From: JADCGM01 sp943370355
GTDB lineage: Bacteria; Pseudomonadota; Alphaproteobacteria; Sphingomonadales; Sphingomonadaceae
Length of the DNA stretch: 64,000 nt
Direction: 5' to 3'
Assembly (NCBI GenBank): GCA_943370355.1
Contig: CALRQP020000007.1
Coordinates: 73,644 to 137,643, forward strand
The position numbers and the translations under genes were made by a program. Shown piece by piece: positions 57,559 through 64,000 of this stretch (the stretch's first letter is position 1; every line of letters starts with the position of its first letter). The notes beneath the pieces are model-generated. The model saw only the letters and a list, made by a program, of their open reading frames with translations. It was not told the origin of the DNA and ran no database searches.

Positions 57559-60342
57559 ATGGCTTCCACCCCCGCATCCCCGCATCTCTATCTCGTCGAT
57601 GGCTCGGGCTATATTTTCCGCGCCTATCACCGGCTGCCGCCGCTGACCAACATCCATGGCGAGCCGGTCGGGGCGGTTTATGGCTATACGACGATGCTGT
57701 GGAAGCTCGCCGATGCGCTGCATAAGGCGGACGGGCCGACGCATATGGCGGTGATTCTCGACGCCTCGTCGAAGACCTTCCGCAACGATATGTACGATCA
57801 GTACAAGGCGCACCGGCCGCCGCCGCCCGAGGATCTTGTCCCGCAATTCCCGATGATCCGGCATGCCACGCGCGCCTTTTCGCTGCCCTGCATCGAGACC
57901 GAGGGGCTGGAGGCGGACGACATCATCGCCTGCTATTCGAAGGCTGCGCTGGCGGCGGGCTGGTCGGTGACCATCGTGTCGTCTGACAAGGATTTGATGC
58001 AGCTCATCGAACCCGGTCTCGACCTGCTCGACACGATGAACAACCGCCGCATCGGCCCCGACGAGGTCATCGAGAAGTTCGGCGTGCCGCCGGAAAAGCT
58101 CGGCGACGTGCTCGCGCTGATGGGCGATGCCGTCGACAATGTGCCAGGCGTGCCGGGCATCGGGCCGAAGACGGCGGCGCAGCTGATCAACGAATATGGC
58201 GATCTGGAGAGCGTGCTGGCGAGCACCGACAAGATCACCAAGCCCAAGCTCAAACAGTCGCTGATCGACCATGCCGCGAATGCCCGGCTGTCGCGCGAGC
58301 TGGTGCGGCTGGCCTGCGACCATGAGCTACCGCAGCCGCTCGACTCGCTCCTGATGCTCGGTATTCCGCCCGAGCCGCTGCGTGCCTTCCTCGAACATCA
58401 TGGCTTCCGGTCGCTCCTCGCGAAGCTCGGAGCGGGTGGTGGCAGCGGCAGTGCGCCGAGCCCGATGGCGACGCCGACTGTGGCTGCCGCGCCGGTCGTC
58501 CCCGATGCGCCGTGGGACCTCGATGCCTATGAGACGGTGACGACGCTCGACGCGCTCGACCGCTGGATCGCCGAAGCGACGGCGGGCGGTCTCGTCGCGG
58601 TCGATACCGAGACCGACGGGCTCGACGCCTGTTCAGCAAAGCTCATCGGCGTCAGCCTTGCGACCGCGCCGGGCCGCGCCTGCTATATCCCGCTCAACCA
58701 CGGCGGCTCCGACCTGCTGGCACAGCGGCCCGAGCAGCTTGAGACGGCGGACGCCGTGGCGCGGCTGAAGCCGCTGCTCGCCGATCCGGCGGTGCTCAAG
58801 ATCGGCCAGAACCTCAAATATGACATGAGCGTGCTGGCGCGGCACGGCATCGAAATCACGCCGTTCGACGATACGCTGGTGCTGAGCTTCGACCTCGATG
58901 CGGGCAAGAATTTCACGCACACGATGGACGACCTCGCCGAGCGGCATCTCGAGCATAAGTGTATCGCGTTCAGCGACGTGTGCGGCAAGGGCAAGTCGCA
59001 GCTGTGCTTCGATCAGGTGCCGCTGCGCGATGCGACGCGCTACGCAGCCGAGGATGCCGATGTCGCGTTCCGGCTGTGGCAGCGCTTCAAGCCGCGGCTG
59101 CATAGCGAGGCGGCGACGCGCGTCTATGAGCTGGTGGATCGCCCCCTCGTCCCTGTCATCTCGATGATGGAGCGCGCCGGCGTGAAGGTCGACCGCGAGC
59201 ATCTGGCGCGGCTGTCGGCGGAATTTGCGGGCGAGATGGGGCGGCTGGAGGCCGAGGTTTATGAGGCGGCGGGCGGGCCGTTCACCATCGGCAGCCCCAA
59301 GCAGCTTGGGGACGTGCTGTTCGACCGGCTGGGGCTCAAGGGCGGGCGCAAGGGCAAGTCGGGCGTCTATTCGACCGACGTGACCGAGCTGGAGCGGCTC
59401 GCCGCCGACGGCGTCGAGGTCGCGCGCAAGGTGCTCGATTGGCGGCAGGTGTCGAAGCTCAAATCGACCTATACCGATACGCTGCAGCAGCAGATCAATG
59501 CCGAGACCGGCCGCGTCCACACCAGCTACAGCTTGATCGGCGCGCAGACCGGGCGGCTGTCGTCGAACGATCCCAATCTGCAGAACATCCCGATCCGCAC
59601 CGAGGCGGGCCGCCGCATCCGCGAGGCGTTCATCGCCGAACCCGGCCATGTGCTGCTCAGCGCCGATTACAGCCAGATCGAGCTGCGGCTCGCCGCGCAT
59701 ATGGCCGATGTGCCGGCGCTGAAAGCTGCTTTTGCGAACGGTGACGATATCCACAGCCTGACCGCGCAGGAGCTGTTCGGCGAGGTCAACCGCGACACGC
59801 GCGGCCGCGCCAAGACGATCAACTTCTCGATCCTCTACGGCATCTCGCGCTGGGGTCTGGGGCAGCGGCTCGGCATCCCCGCCGACGAGGCGCAGGCGAT
59901 GATCGACCGCTATTTCGAGCGCTTCCCGGGTATCAACCGCTATATCGCCGAGACACTCGATGGCGTGCGCGACTGCGGCTTCACCTCGACCTTGTTCGGC
60001 CGCAAGACGCATTTCACCCGCATCAAGTCGCCCAACCAGGCCGAGCGGCAGGGCAGCGAACGCGCCGCGATCAACGCGCCGATCCAGGGCACCAGCGCCG
60101 ATATCATCAAGCGCGCGATGGTGCGCATGCCAGGCGCGCTGTCGGCGGCGGGGCTGCACGGCACGCGGATGCTGTTGCAGGTGCACGACGAACTGGTGTT
60201 CGAAGTGCCCGAGGCTGACGTCGCGGCGGCGACCGATGTCATCCGCCACGTCATGGCGACTGCTGCCGAGCCTGCCGTCAAACTGTCGGTCCCCCTCGGC
60301 GTCGAAATCGGCACCGGCCACAGCTGGGGCGCGGCGCACTAG
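57559..60342 (+). CDS. polA: DNA polymerase I
   Basis: 927 residues with all three domains. The 5' nuclease (about 1-300) has LYLVDGSGYIFRAYH, EGLEADDIIACY and DAVDNVPGVPGIGPKTA. The 3'-5' exonuclease (about 345-520) keeps VAVDTETDGLDA, so proofreading is expected. The polymerase (about 550-927) has LLSADYSQIELRLAAH, RGRAKTINFSILYGIS and LLQVHDELVFEVPE. ATG 57559 chosen because the domain begins there. Confidence 0.97.
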   Translation: MASTPASPHLYLVDGSGYIFRAYHRLPPLTNIHGEPVGAVYGYTTMLWKLADALHKADGPTHMAVILDASSKTFRNDMYDQYKAHRPPPPEDLVPQFPMIRHATRAFSLPCIETEGLEADDIIACYSKAALAAGWSVTIVSSDKDLMQLIEPGLDLLDTMNNRRIGPDEVIEKFGVPPEKLGDVLALMGDAVDNVPGVPGIGPKTAAQLINEYGDLESVLASTDKITKPKLKQSLIDHAANARLSRELVRLACDHELPQPLDSLLMLGIPPEPLRAFLEHHGFRSLLAKLGAGGGSGSAPSPMATPTVAAAPVVPDAPWDLDAYETVTTLDALDRWIAEATAGGLVAVDTETDGLDACSAKLIGVSLATAPGRACYIPLNHGGSDLLAQRPEQLETADAVARLKPLLADPAVLKIGQNLKYDMSVLARHGIEITPFDDTLVLSFDLDAGKNFTHTMDDLAERHLEHKCIAFSDVCGKGKSQLCFDQVPLRDATRYAAEDADVAFRLWQRFKPRLHSEAATRVYELVDRPLVPVISMMERAGVKVDREHLARLSAEFAGEMGRLEAEVYEAAGGPFTIGSPKQLGDVLFDRLGLKGGRKGKSGVYSTDVTELERLAADGVEVARKVLDWRQVSKLKSTYTDTLQQQINAETGRVHTSYSLIGAQTGRLSSNDPNLQNIPIRTEAGRRIREAFIAEPGHVLLSADYSQIELRLAAHMADVPALKAAFANGDDIHSLTAQELFGEVNRDTRGRAKTINFSILYGISRWGLGQRLGIPADEAQAMIDRYFERFPGINRYIAETLDGVRDCGFTSTLFGRKTHFTRIKSPNQAERQGSERAAINAPIQGTSADIIKRAMVRMPGALSAAGLHGTRMLLQVHDELVFEVPEADVAAATDVIRHVMATAAEPAVKLSVPLGVEIGTGHSWGAAH

Positions 60343-60372
60343 GCCGGTGGGGCTCCTTTGCGCTAGGGGTCG

Positions 60373-61851
60373 GTGAACAGCCGGGGCAGCAGAGTGTCAG
60401 CACGTATTTCGGTCGCGGTCTCCTTTGGAGCCAACGCCTTTTTCTTCGTCGTGCAGTTCGGCACCGGGGTCATCCTCGCGCGCCTGCTCAGCCCGGCGGA
60501 GATGGGCGTGTACGCGGTCGCGATGGCCGCCTATTGGATCATCAACGCGGTACAGAATCTGGGGCTTGCGAGCTTCCTCGTCCGTGAGGCAACGCTCGAG
60601 CCGCATAAACTCGGCACGGTCTATGCGATTGCAGCCCTGCAGGGCCTGTTGCTCGCCACGATCCTGTGGTTCGGTGCACCGGTCATCGCGGCGTTGAGCA
60701 GCACGCCGCAGGTGGTTCACGCGGTTCGTATCATGTGTCTCTATGCCCTTGCGACCTCGGTCATGACGACAGCCGGCGGCCTCATGCAGCGGCGCATGCA
60801 GTTCGTGCGCTTCAACGCCATTTTCATGCTGTCAAACTTGGTGAATGCTGCGGTCACGCTCCTTCTGGCATTTCACGGCTTCTCATATCTAAGCATGCCC
60901 TGGGGCGCTACGGTGGGCGCATTTGTCGCGTCGCTGGTCGCATTGTGGCTGGTACGACACGACTTGCGGGTGCGCCCGACACTGGCTGCTTGGCGGGAGG
61001 TCTGGGCATTCGGATCGCCGATGCTAACCTCAAACCTGATCATCAATGGCTGCGCGCGGCTGCCCGACATTTTGCTAGCGCGCTTCGGCGGCATTGCGGT
61101 GACCGGGTTGTACAATCGCGCAGCCGGTCTCGTCGACGTGTTCAGCAATTCTGTCGTCGCATCGTTCCAGCGTGTCATGCAAACGCTGTTCGTCAAGCAG
61201 CGCGATGCTGATGGCAGCTTTCATGACGCCTATTTGCGCAGTGTGCGGATCATGACGGGCCTGATCTGGCCCGCCTATGCAGGGCTTGCCGTTCTCGCCG
61301 CACCGGTCATTTCGCTGCTCTACGGAGCGAAGTGGCTCGCTGCCGCGCCCGTGCTGTCGCTGATCTGTGTCGGTGCCATCGTCGCGACGAGCATGGCCTG
61401 CCGGTCGGAAGCCTTGATCACTGCCGGCGATGTCCGCCGTCTCCCACGCATCGAGGCGATACGTGGTGTGTTGGGCGTGTTGTTGTTCGCGGTGGCGGCG
61501 CAATTCGGCATGGTTGCGGCCGCAGCGTCGCGGATTGTTGATGCCGCGATTGCCGTCGCGCTGTACGCGCGCCCGGTGCACCGCGCCGCACGGGTTTCGC
61601 TCTCGGACGCGATGCGTGCTTATGCCTCAAGCGCTATTGTGACTGTCGCAGCGATCACTCCTGCGGCCGCAGTCATGGTGAGTCGGAGCTGGCCGCTCAG
61701 CCTGCCCGCCGGGGGGTTGGTTGTCGCGATCGGTGGCGGCGCAATGCTGTGGCTGGCTACAGTTGCTGCCGTTCGGCACGAGCTCTGGCGCGAAATCGTC
61801 CGAGCCATCTCCGCATTGCCGGGTCGCCGGGCGGTGACGGCGCCCGAATGA
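60373..61851 (+). CDS. Oligosaccharide flippase (Wzx-like)
   Basis: 492 residues from GTG (a second GTG at 60394). Twelve to fourteen membrane helices of the MATE/MVF superfamily polysaccharide branch, beginning FGANAFFFVVQFGTGVILARLLSPAEMGVYAVA. Wzx proteins flip lipid-linked sugar units to the periplasm. No glycosyltransferase cluster surrounds it, but the next gene encodes a PEP-CTERM surface protein, so an extracellular polysaccharide role is plausible. GC appears a little lower than in polA. Confidence 0.88.
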   Translation: MNSRGSRVSARISVAVSFGANAFFFVVQFGTGVILARLLSPAEMGVYAVAMAAYWIINAVQNLGLASFLVREATLEPHKLGTVYAIAALQGLLLATILWFGAPVIAALSSTPQVVHAVRIMCLYALATSVMTTAGGLMQRRMQFVRFNAIFMLSNLVNAAVTLLLAFHGFSYLSMPWGATVGAFVASLVALWLVRHDLRVRPTLAAWREVWAFGSPMLTSNLIINGCARLPDILLARFGGIAVTGLYNRAAGLVDVFSNSVVASFQRVMQTLFVKQRDADGSFHDAYLRSVRIMTGLIWPAYAGLAVLAAPVISLLYGAKWLAAAPVLSLICVGAIVATSMACRSEALITAGDVRRLPRIEAIRGVLGVLLFAVAAQFGMVAAAASRIVDAAIAVALYARPVHRAARVSLSDAMRAYASSAIVTVAAITPAAAVMVSRSWPLSLPAGGLVVAIGGGAMLWLATVAAVRHELWREIVRAISALPGRRAVTAPE

Positions 61852-61880
61852 AAAACGGGCGGACCTTGCGGCCCGCCCGT
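61851..61880 (-). terminator. Terminator of the PEP-CTERM gene
   Basis: Read on the minus strand: ACGGGCGG, ten-base loop, CCGCCCGT and TTTT. An 8-base perfect stem with a T-run (five Ts including the stem end), 22 bases after the PEP-CTERM stop and directly after the convergent flippase stop. Confidence 0.85.
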
Positions 61881-61901
61881 CAGTCGTCGAATTCGTGAAT
61901 G

Positions 61902-62618
61902 TCAGGCGCGGCGGCGGCGGCGCGCCAGTCCGGCACCGATAAGGCCGAGGCCCAGCAGGCCGAGCGCGCCCGGCTCCGGCACATGGTTGTTGGCGGTGCG
62001 GATCTGGAAGATCTGGTCCTGCGCACCGATCTTGTACATCGCGAACAGGTTGGCGAGCAGGGGGCCACCGGCCGGCGTGATCGCGTTGATATAGCTCTGC
62101 GCGAGCGGCACGACGGTGTTGTCATAGCCGATGAAGCGCGACGAGCCAGTGCTGATATTGTAGGTGCCCGAGGTCTCGGTCAGGATTTCCCAGATCGCGA
62201 ACTGCAGCGCCTGTGCCTTCTGCGTCGTGCTGTAGACCGAAAGAACCGGATCGAAGCGTGCGAACAGCTCGTTGATCAGCGCCGCCTTGGTCGCACCCAT
62301 ACCGCCGATCGCGGTGTCGCCATAGCGAAGATCGCCAACGGTGTAAGTGGCGTTCGAGGCCACATATTCGGTGGGCTCAATGCACCAGGAATAGATCACC
62401 GAGTTGGTCAGACCGGAAATGTTTCCGGCGGTCACGTCGAACGCCAGCATACCGGCGCCGACCGTCTGCCAGCTGCCACCTGAGTTGAGGGTGATCTGCG
62501 CATTGCCGTAGCGCGACCGGCCCTGATCGAAGGTCGCAGTGATCTGGCCGGCCTGCGCGGCCATCGGGGCGGCAGCCAAGACGGCACCAACCAGCAGCTT
62601 GTTGAACCAGGTAGCCAT
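61902..62618 (-). CDS. PEP-CTERM sorting domain protein
   Basis: 238 residues. Signal peptide WFNKLLVGAVLAAAPMAAQA. The mature domain has no recognised family beyond PEP-CTERM (contains IYSWCIEPTEYV and LQFAIWEILTETSGTYN). The C-terminal sorting signal is complete: VPEPGALGLLGLGLIGAG followed by LARRRRRA. An exosortase (EpsH/XrtA), not in the window, would cleave and anchor it during matrix formation. A consensus sigma-54 promoter at 62654-62669 and an upstream dyad precede it. Confidence 0.93.
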   Translation of the reverse strand: MATWFNKLLVGAVLAAAPMAAQAGQITATFDQGRSRYGNAQITLNSGGSWQTVGAGMLAFDVTAGNISGLTNSVIYSWCIEPTEYVASNATYTVGDLRYGDTAIGGMGATKAALINELFARFDPVLSVYSTTQKAQALQFAIWEILTETSGTYNISTGSSRFIGYDNTVVPLAQSYINAITPAGGPLLANLFAMYKIGAQDQIFQIRTANNHVPEPGALGLLGLGLIGAGLARRRRRA

Positions 62619-62653
62619 TGCGTCAAACTCCAAGTGCGATTCTGGGTGAACTA

Positions 62654-62669
62654 AGCAAACGCCGTGCCA
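62654..62669 (-). promoter_or_regulatory. Consensus sigma-54 (-24/-12) promoter of the PEP-CTERM gene
   Basis: The minus strand reads TGGCACG-GCGT-TTGCT, matching the sigma-54 consensus TGGCACG-N4-TTGCW at every defined base. Transcription should start about 12 bases after the -12 GC, near 62643, leaving a leader of about 25 bases to the ATG at 62618. Confidence 0.88.
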
Positions 62670-62721
62670 ACACAATGATTCCCTCGGCTTAGCTGATTCA
62701 ACAGCCGACTCCGATGCCCGA

Positions 62722-62742
62722 AGTGTAAGAAATTCCGACACT
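62722..62742. promoter_or_regulatory. Candidate enhancer-binding site upstream of the sigma-54 promoter
   Basis: AGTGT-N11-ACACT, with inner GAA/TTC symmetry around one central base. Centred about 89 bases upstream of the predicted start of transcription, the usual distance for an NtrC-type activator such as PrsR, known for PEP-CTERM regulons. Confidence 0.6.
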
Positions 62743-62793
62743 CCGGGCGATGCGACAAAACCGCCCCCACCAAAGGGTATGCGGCAGCATGTC

Positions 62794-63582
62794 TCAGGCA
62801 GGACGGGGTGGTCGCGGAAAGAATTTCGCGACTCGCCGCGTGTAGCTGTCGAATTCGCTGCCGCGCGTCGAGCGGAGATATTTCTCAAGCATCGGCACGC
62901 CCGATACATTGTGCAGCAGGTGGAACATCAGCACCGGCGCAGGGAGCGCGGCGACGATTGCCAAGGGTGAACCGGCAAATGCGCCCACCGCAAAGGCGCA
63001 CCATGACAGCCATTCGAAGAAATAATTGGGATGGCGCGACCATGCCCATAGCCCCGACTGCATGATCTTGCCCTTGTTTCCCGGATCGGCGCGAAAGGCG
63101 CGCATCTGGGCGTCGGCCAGGGTCTCCCCAATCCATGCGACCGCGAACAGCGCAACGGCTGCCATATCGACCGGTTGAACTGGTCCGTCACTCGCGTGCG
63201 CAGCGACGGTAATCGCTAGGGCCAAGATGGCCGCCGCAAAGGCCTGAACCATGAGCATCCCGTACATGCGAACGGGCGCGCTCTTGCCCCAGACGTGACG
63301 CATCTTGGCATAGCGCGGATCGTCGGGGTGTTTCAGCGTGCGGGCAGCGAGATGAATAGCGAGGCGAATGCCCCAGGCCGCTGCCATCGCGCCATAAAGC
63401 CAGGCGCGCTCGGGGATTGCCTCGCCATGCCCGGCGACCGCGCCCCAGGCACCGGCGGTCCCCACCGCCACCGTCCAGGCGACGTCGATCCAGCCCGACT
63501 TTTTGGTTTGCTCATGATACCACCAGATCGCCGACAGGATGACGAACGGGACACCAATGACAATTGCGGCGAGACCGATCAT
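62794..63582 (-). CDS. DUF1295 family membrane protein
   Basis: 262 residues, about six membrane segments, with the C-terminal steroid-reductase-like signature SGLWAWSRHPNYFFEWLSW and GVPMLEKYLRSTRGSEFDSYTRR. Related proteins act as reductases or isoprenylcysteine methyltransferase-like enzymes on lipids; no substrate is known. The FNR-like box at 63613-63626 is only 37 bases from its start, too close to activate it from the usual position. Confidence 0.9.
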   Translation of the reverse strand: MIGLAAIVIGVPFVILSAIWWYHEQTKKSGWIDVAWTVAVGTAGAWGAVAGHGEAIPERAWLYGAMAAAWGIRLAIHLAARTLKHPDDPRYAKMRHVWGKSAPVRMYGMLMVQAFAAAILALAITVAAHASDGPVQPVDMAAVALFAVAWIGETLADAQMRAFRADPGNKGKIMQSGLWAWSRHPNYFFEWLSWCAFAVGAFAGSPLAIVAALPAPVLMFHLLHNVSGVPMLEKYLRSTRGSEFDSYTRRVAKFFPRPPRPA

Positions 63583-63612
63583 GCGGCGGCACCCCGGCCA
63601 GCGGCGCGGTGT

Positions 63613-63626
63613 TTGATCTGAATCAT
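63613..63626 (+). promoter_or_regulatory. FNR/FixK-type box upstream of hemA (9 of 10)
   Basis: TTGAT-CTGA-ATCAT differs from TTGAT-N4-ATCAA in the last base only. At -41.5 it would give a start near 63661 and a hemA leader of about 165 bases. For the divergent DUF1295 gene the start would fall inside the coding sequence, so hemA is the better target. Confidence 0.6.
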
Positions 63627-63825
63627 GTTGCAGCTCCCCCGAAGCCCTAAAGGCCTTTGTTGGAGACTATGCGGGGACGACAGCCAAAGAAAGCCCCGGT
63701 GCAGACCGGGAATTGGCGGAACGCCGTGCTTTGGCTCTGGGCAATGCGTGCAGGACTGGTTATTTCGCCCGCTACCTGAGCGGGCCCAATCGACTAGGGT
63801 GAGTCGAGTCGGGGGAGTGGCGACT

Positions 63826-64000
63826 ATGGATTACGAGGGTTTTTTCGCGAGCGAGCTTGAGACGCTCCGGTCGGACGGTCGCTACCGTGTGTTTGCGGAG
63901 CTGGAGCGCAAGGCGGGGTCGTTTCCGCGGGCGACGCGCTATGCGGACGGCGGGACGGGCGAGGTCACGGTGTGGTGCTCGAACGACTATCTCGGCATGG
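63826..64000 (+). CDS. hemA: 5-aminolevulinate synthase, 3'-truncated by window edge
   Basis: The first 58 residues are visible, beginning MDYEGFFASELETLRSDGRY and reaching VTVWCSNDYLGM, both hallmarks of C4-pathway ALA synthase. The enzyme condenses glycine and succinyl-CoA with PLP, the entry step to heme, cobalamin and bacteriochlorophyll. GGGGGAG precedes the ATG by a short spacer. The long leader (63583-63825) carries the FNR-type box and a GCCCGCT/AGCGGGC hairpin near 63768-63786. Confidence 0.93.
   Translation, partial: MDYEGFFASELETLRSDGRYRVFAELERKAGSFPRATRYADGGTGEVTVWCSNDYLGM

Noticed and set aside
58633..60339. 568-codon open frame opposite polA
   Set aside because: Antisense shadow of the polymerase domain; composition follows the complement of polA codons.
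62722..62742. PpsR/CrtJ site (TGT-N12-ACA) upstream of the PEP-CTERM gene
   Set aside because: Spacing between TGT and ACA is 11, not 12, and the target is not a pigment gene; the dyad fits an NtrC-type activator site better.
1..64000. tRNA, rRNA, CRISPR arrays, riboswitches and insertion sequences
   Set aside because: Reading the intergenic gaps showed no cloverleaf-like segment, no regularly spaced direct repeats, no B12-box before cobalamin genes and no transposase; a covariance-model scan would be decisive for RNA elements.

Overview
The window is gene-dense, high-GC DNA from an alphaproteobacterium, most likely order Sphingomonadales. This rests on the gene repertoire (CobS/CobT cobaltochelatase beside BolA and a J-domain protein, C4-type 5-aminolevulinate synthase, the fabD-fabG-acpP-fabF-mltG run, Flp pilins, a PEP-CTERM protein, an aerobic Mg-protoporphyrin cyclase), many 4-base ATGA/GTGA/TTGA overlaps, and several GTG/TTG starts. 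It reads as a stable chromosome. I see no rRNA, tRNA, CRISPR array, prophage or complete insertion sequence. No gene-free stretch reaches 300 bases.

Layout. 1-2.9 kb: end of an acyl-CoA catabolic operon. 2.9-5.1 kb: DUF4010/MgtC membrane protein and universal stress protein behind a perfect FNR/FixK box. 5.1-9.4 kb: greA-like, bolA, J-domain protein, cobS, cobT. 9.4-9.9 kb: a GIY-YIG nuclease gene framed by inverted copies of a palindromic repeat. 9.9-17.8 kb: lysA, a small lipoprotein whose leader carries the same repeat, argH, a TlpA-like protein, then mltG-fabF-acpP-fabG-fabD. 18-24.4 kb: TPR protein, ccmBA, cysS (mosaic), an IscU-like scaffold, a Kef-type antiporter. 24.4-28.5 kb: cydAB with a 32-residue DUF2474 gene, isobutyryl-CoA dehydrogenase, DUF423. 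28.5-31 kb: HxlR regulator divergent from a four-gene SRPBCC/VOC operon. 31-36.4 kb: class II aldolase, two glycosyltransferases, PhoD, aroB-aroK. 36.4-43 kb: a small membrane protein, an unknown exported protein, xerD, accA, an M48 peptidase, three Flp pilins, mutT. 43-48.9 kb: methyltransferase, AlkZ-like glycosylase, MATE pump, PAP2-DAG kinase-phosphoesterase operon. 48.9-53.6 kb: methylmalonyl-CoA mutase, VOC protein, GlxA regulator, DJ-1/PfpI pair. 53.7-64 kb: second PhoD, acsF, brnTA, polA, a Wzx-like flippase, a PEP-CTERM protein, DUF1295, start of hemA.

Themes. (1) Oxygen-responsive tetrapyrrole control: FNR/FixK-type boxes precede usp, acsF and hemA. acsF is a bacteriochlorophyll enzyme, here with no other photosynthesis gene around it. 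(2) Branched-chain acyl-CoA breakdown (several acyl-CoA dehydrogenases, methylmalonyl-CoA mutase) depends on cobalamin, which CobST helps make. (3) Extracellular matrix: the PEP-CTERM gene has a consensus sigma-54 promoter and an upstream dyad. (4) Palindromic repeats: at least three families lie between genes, one framing a GIY-YIG nuclease gene and one read in frame in a lipoprotein leader. Themes 1, 3 and 4 hold the most unusual signals.
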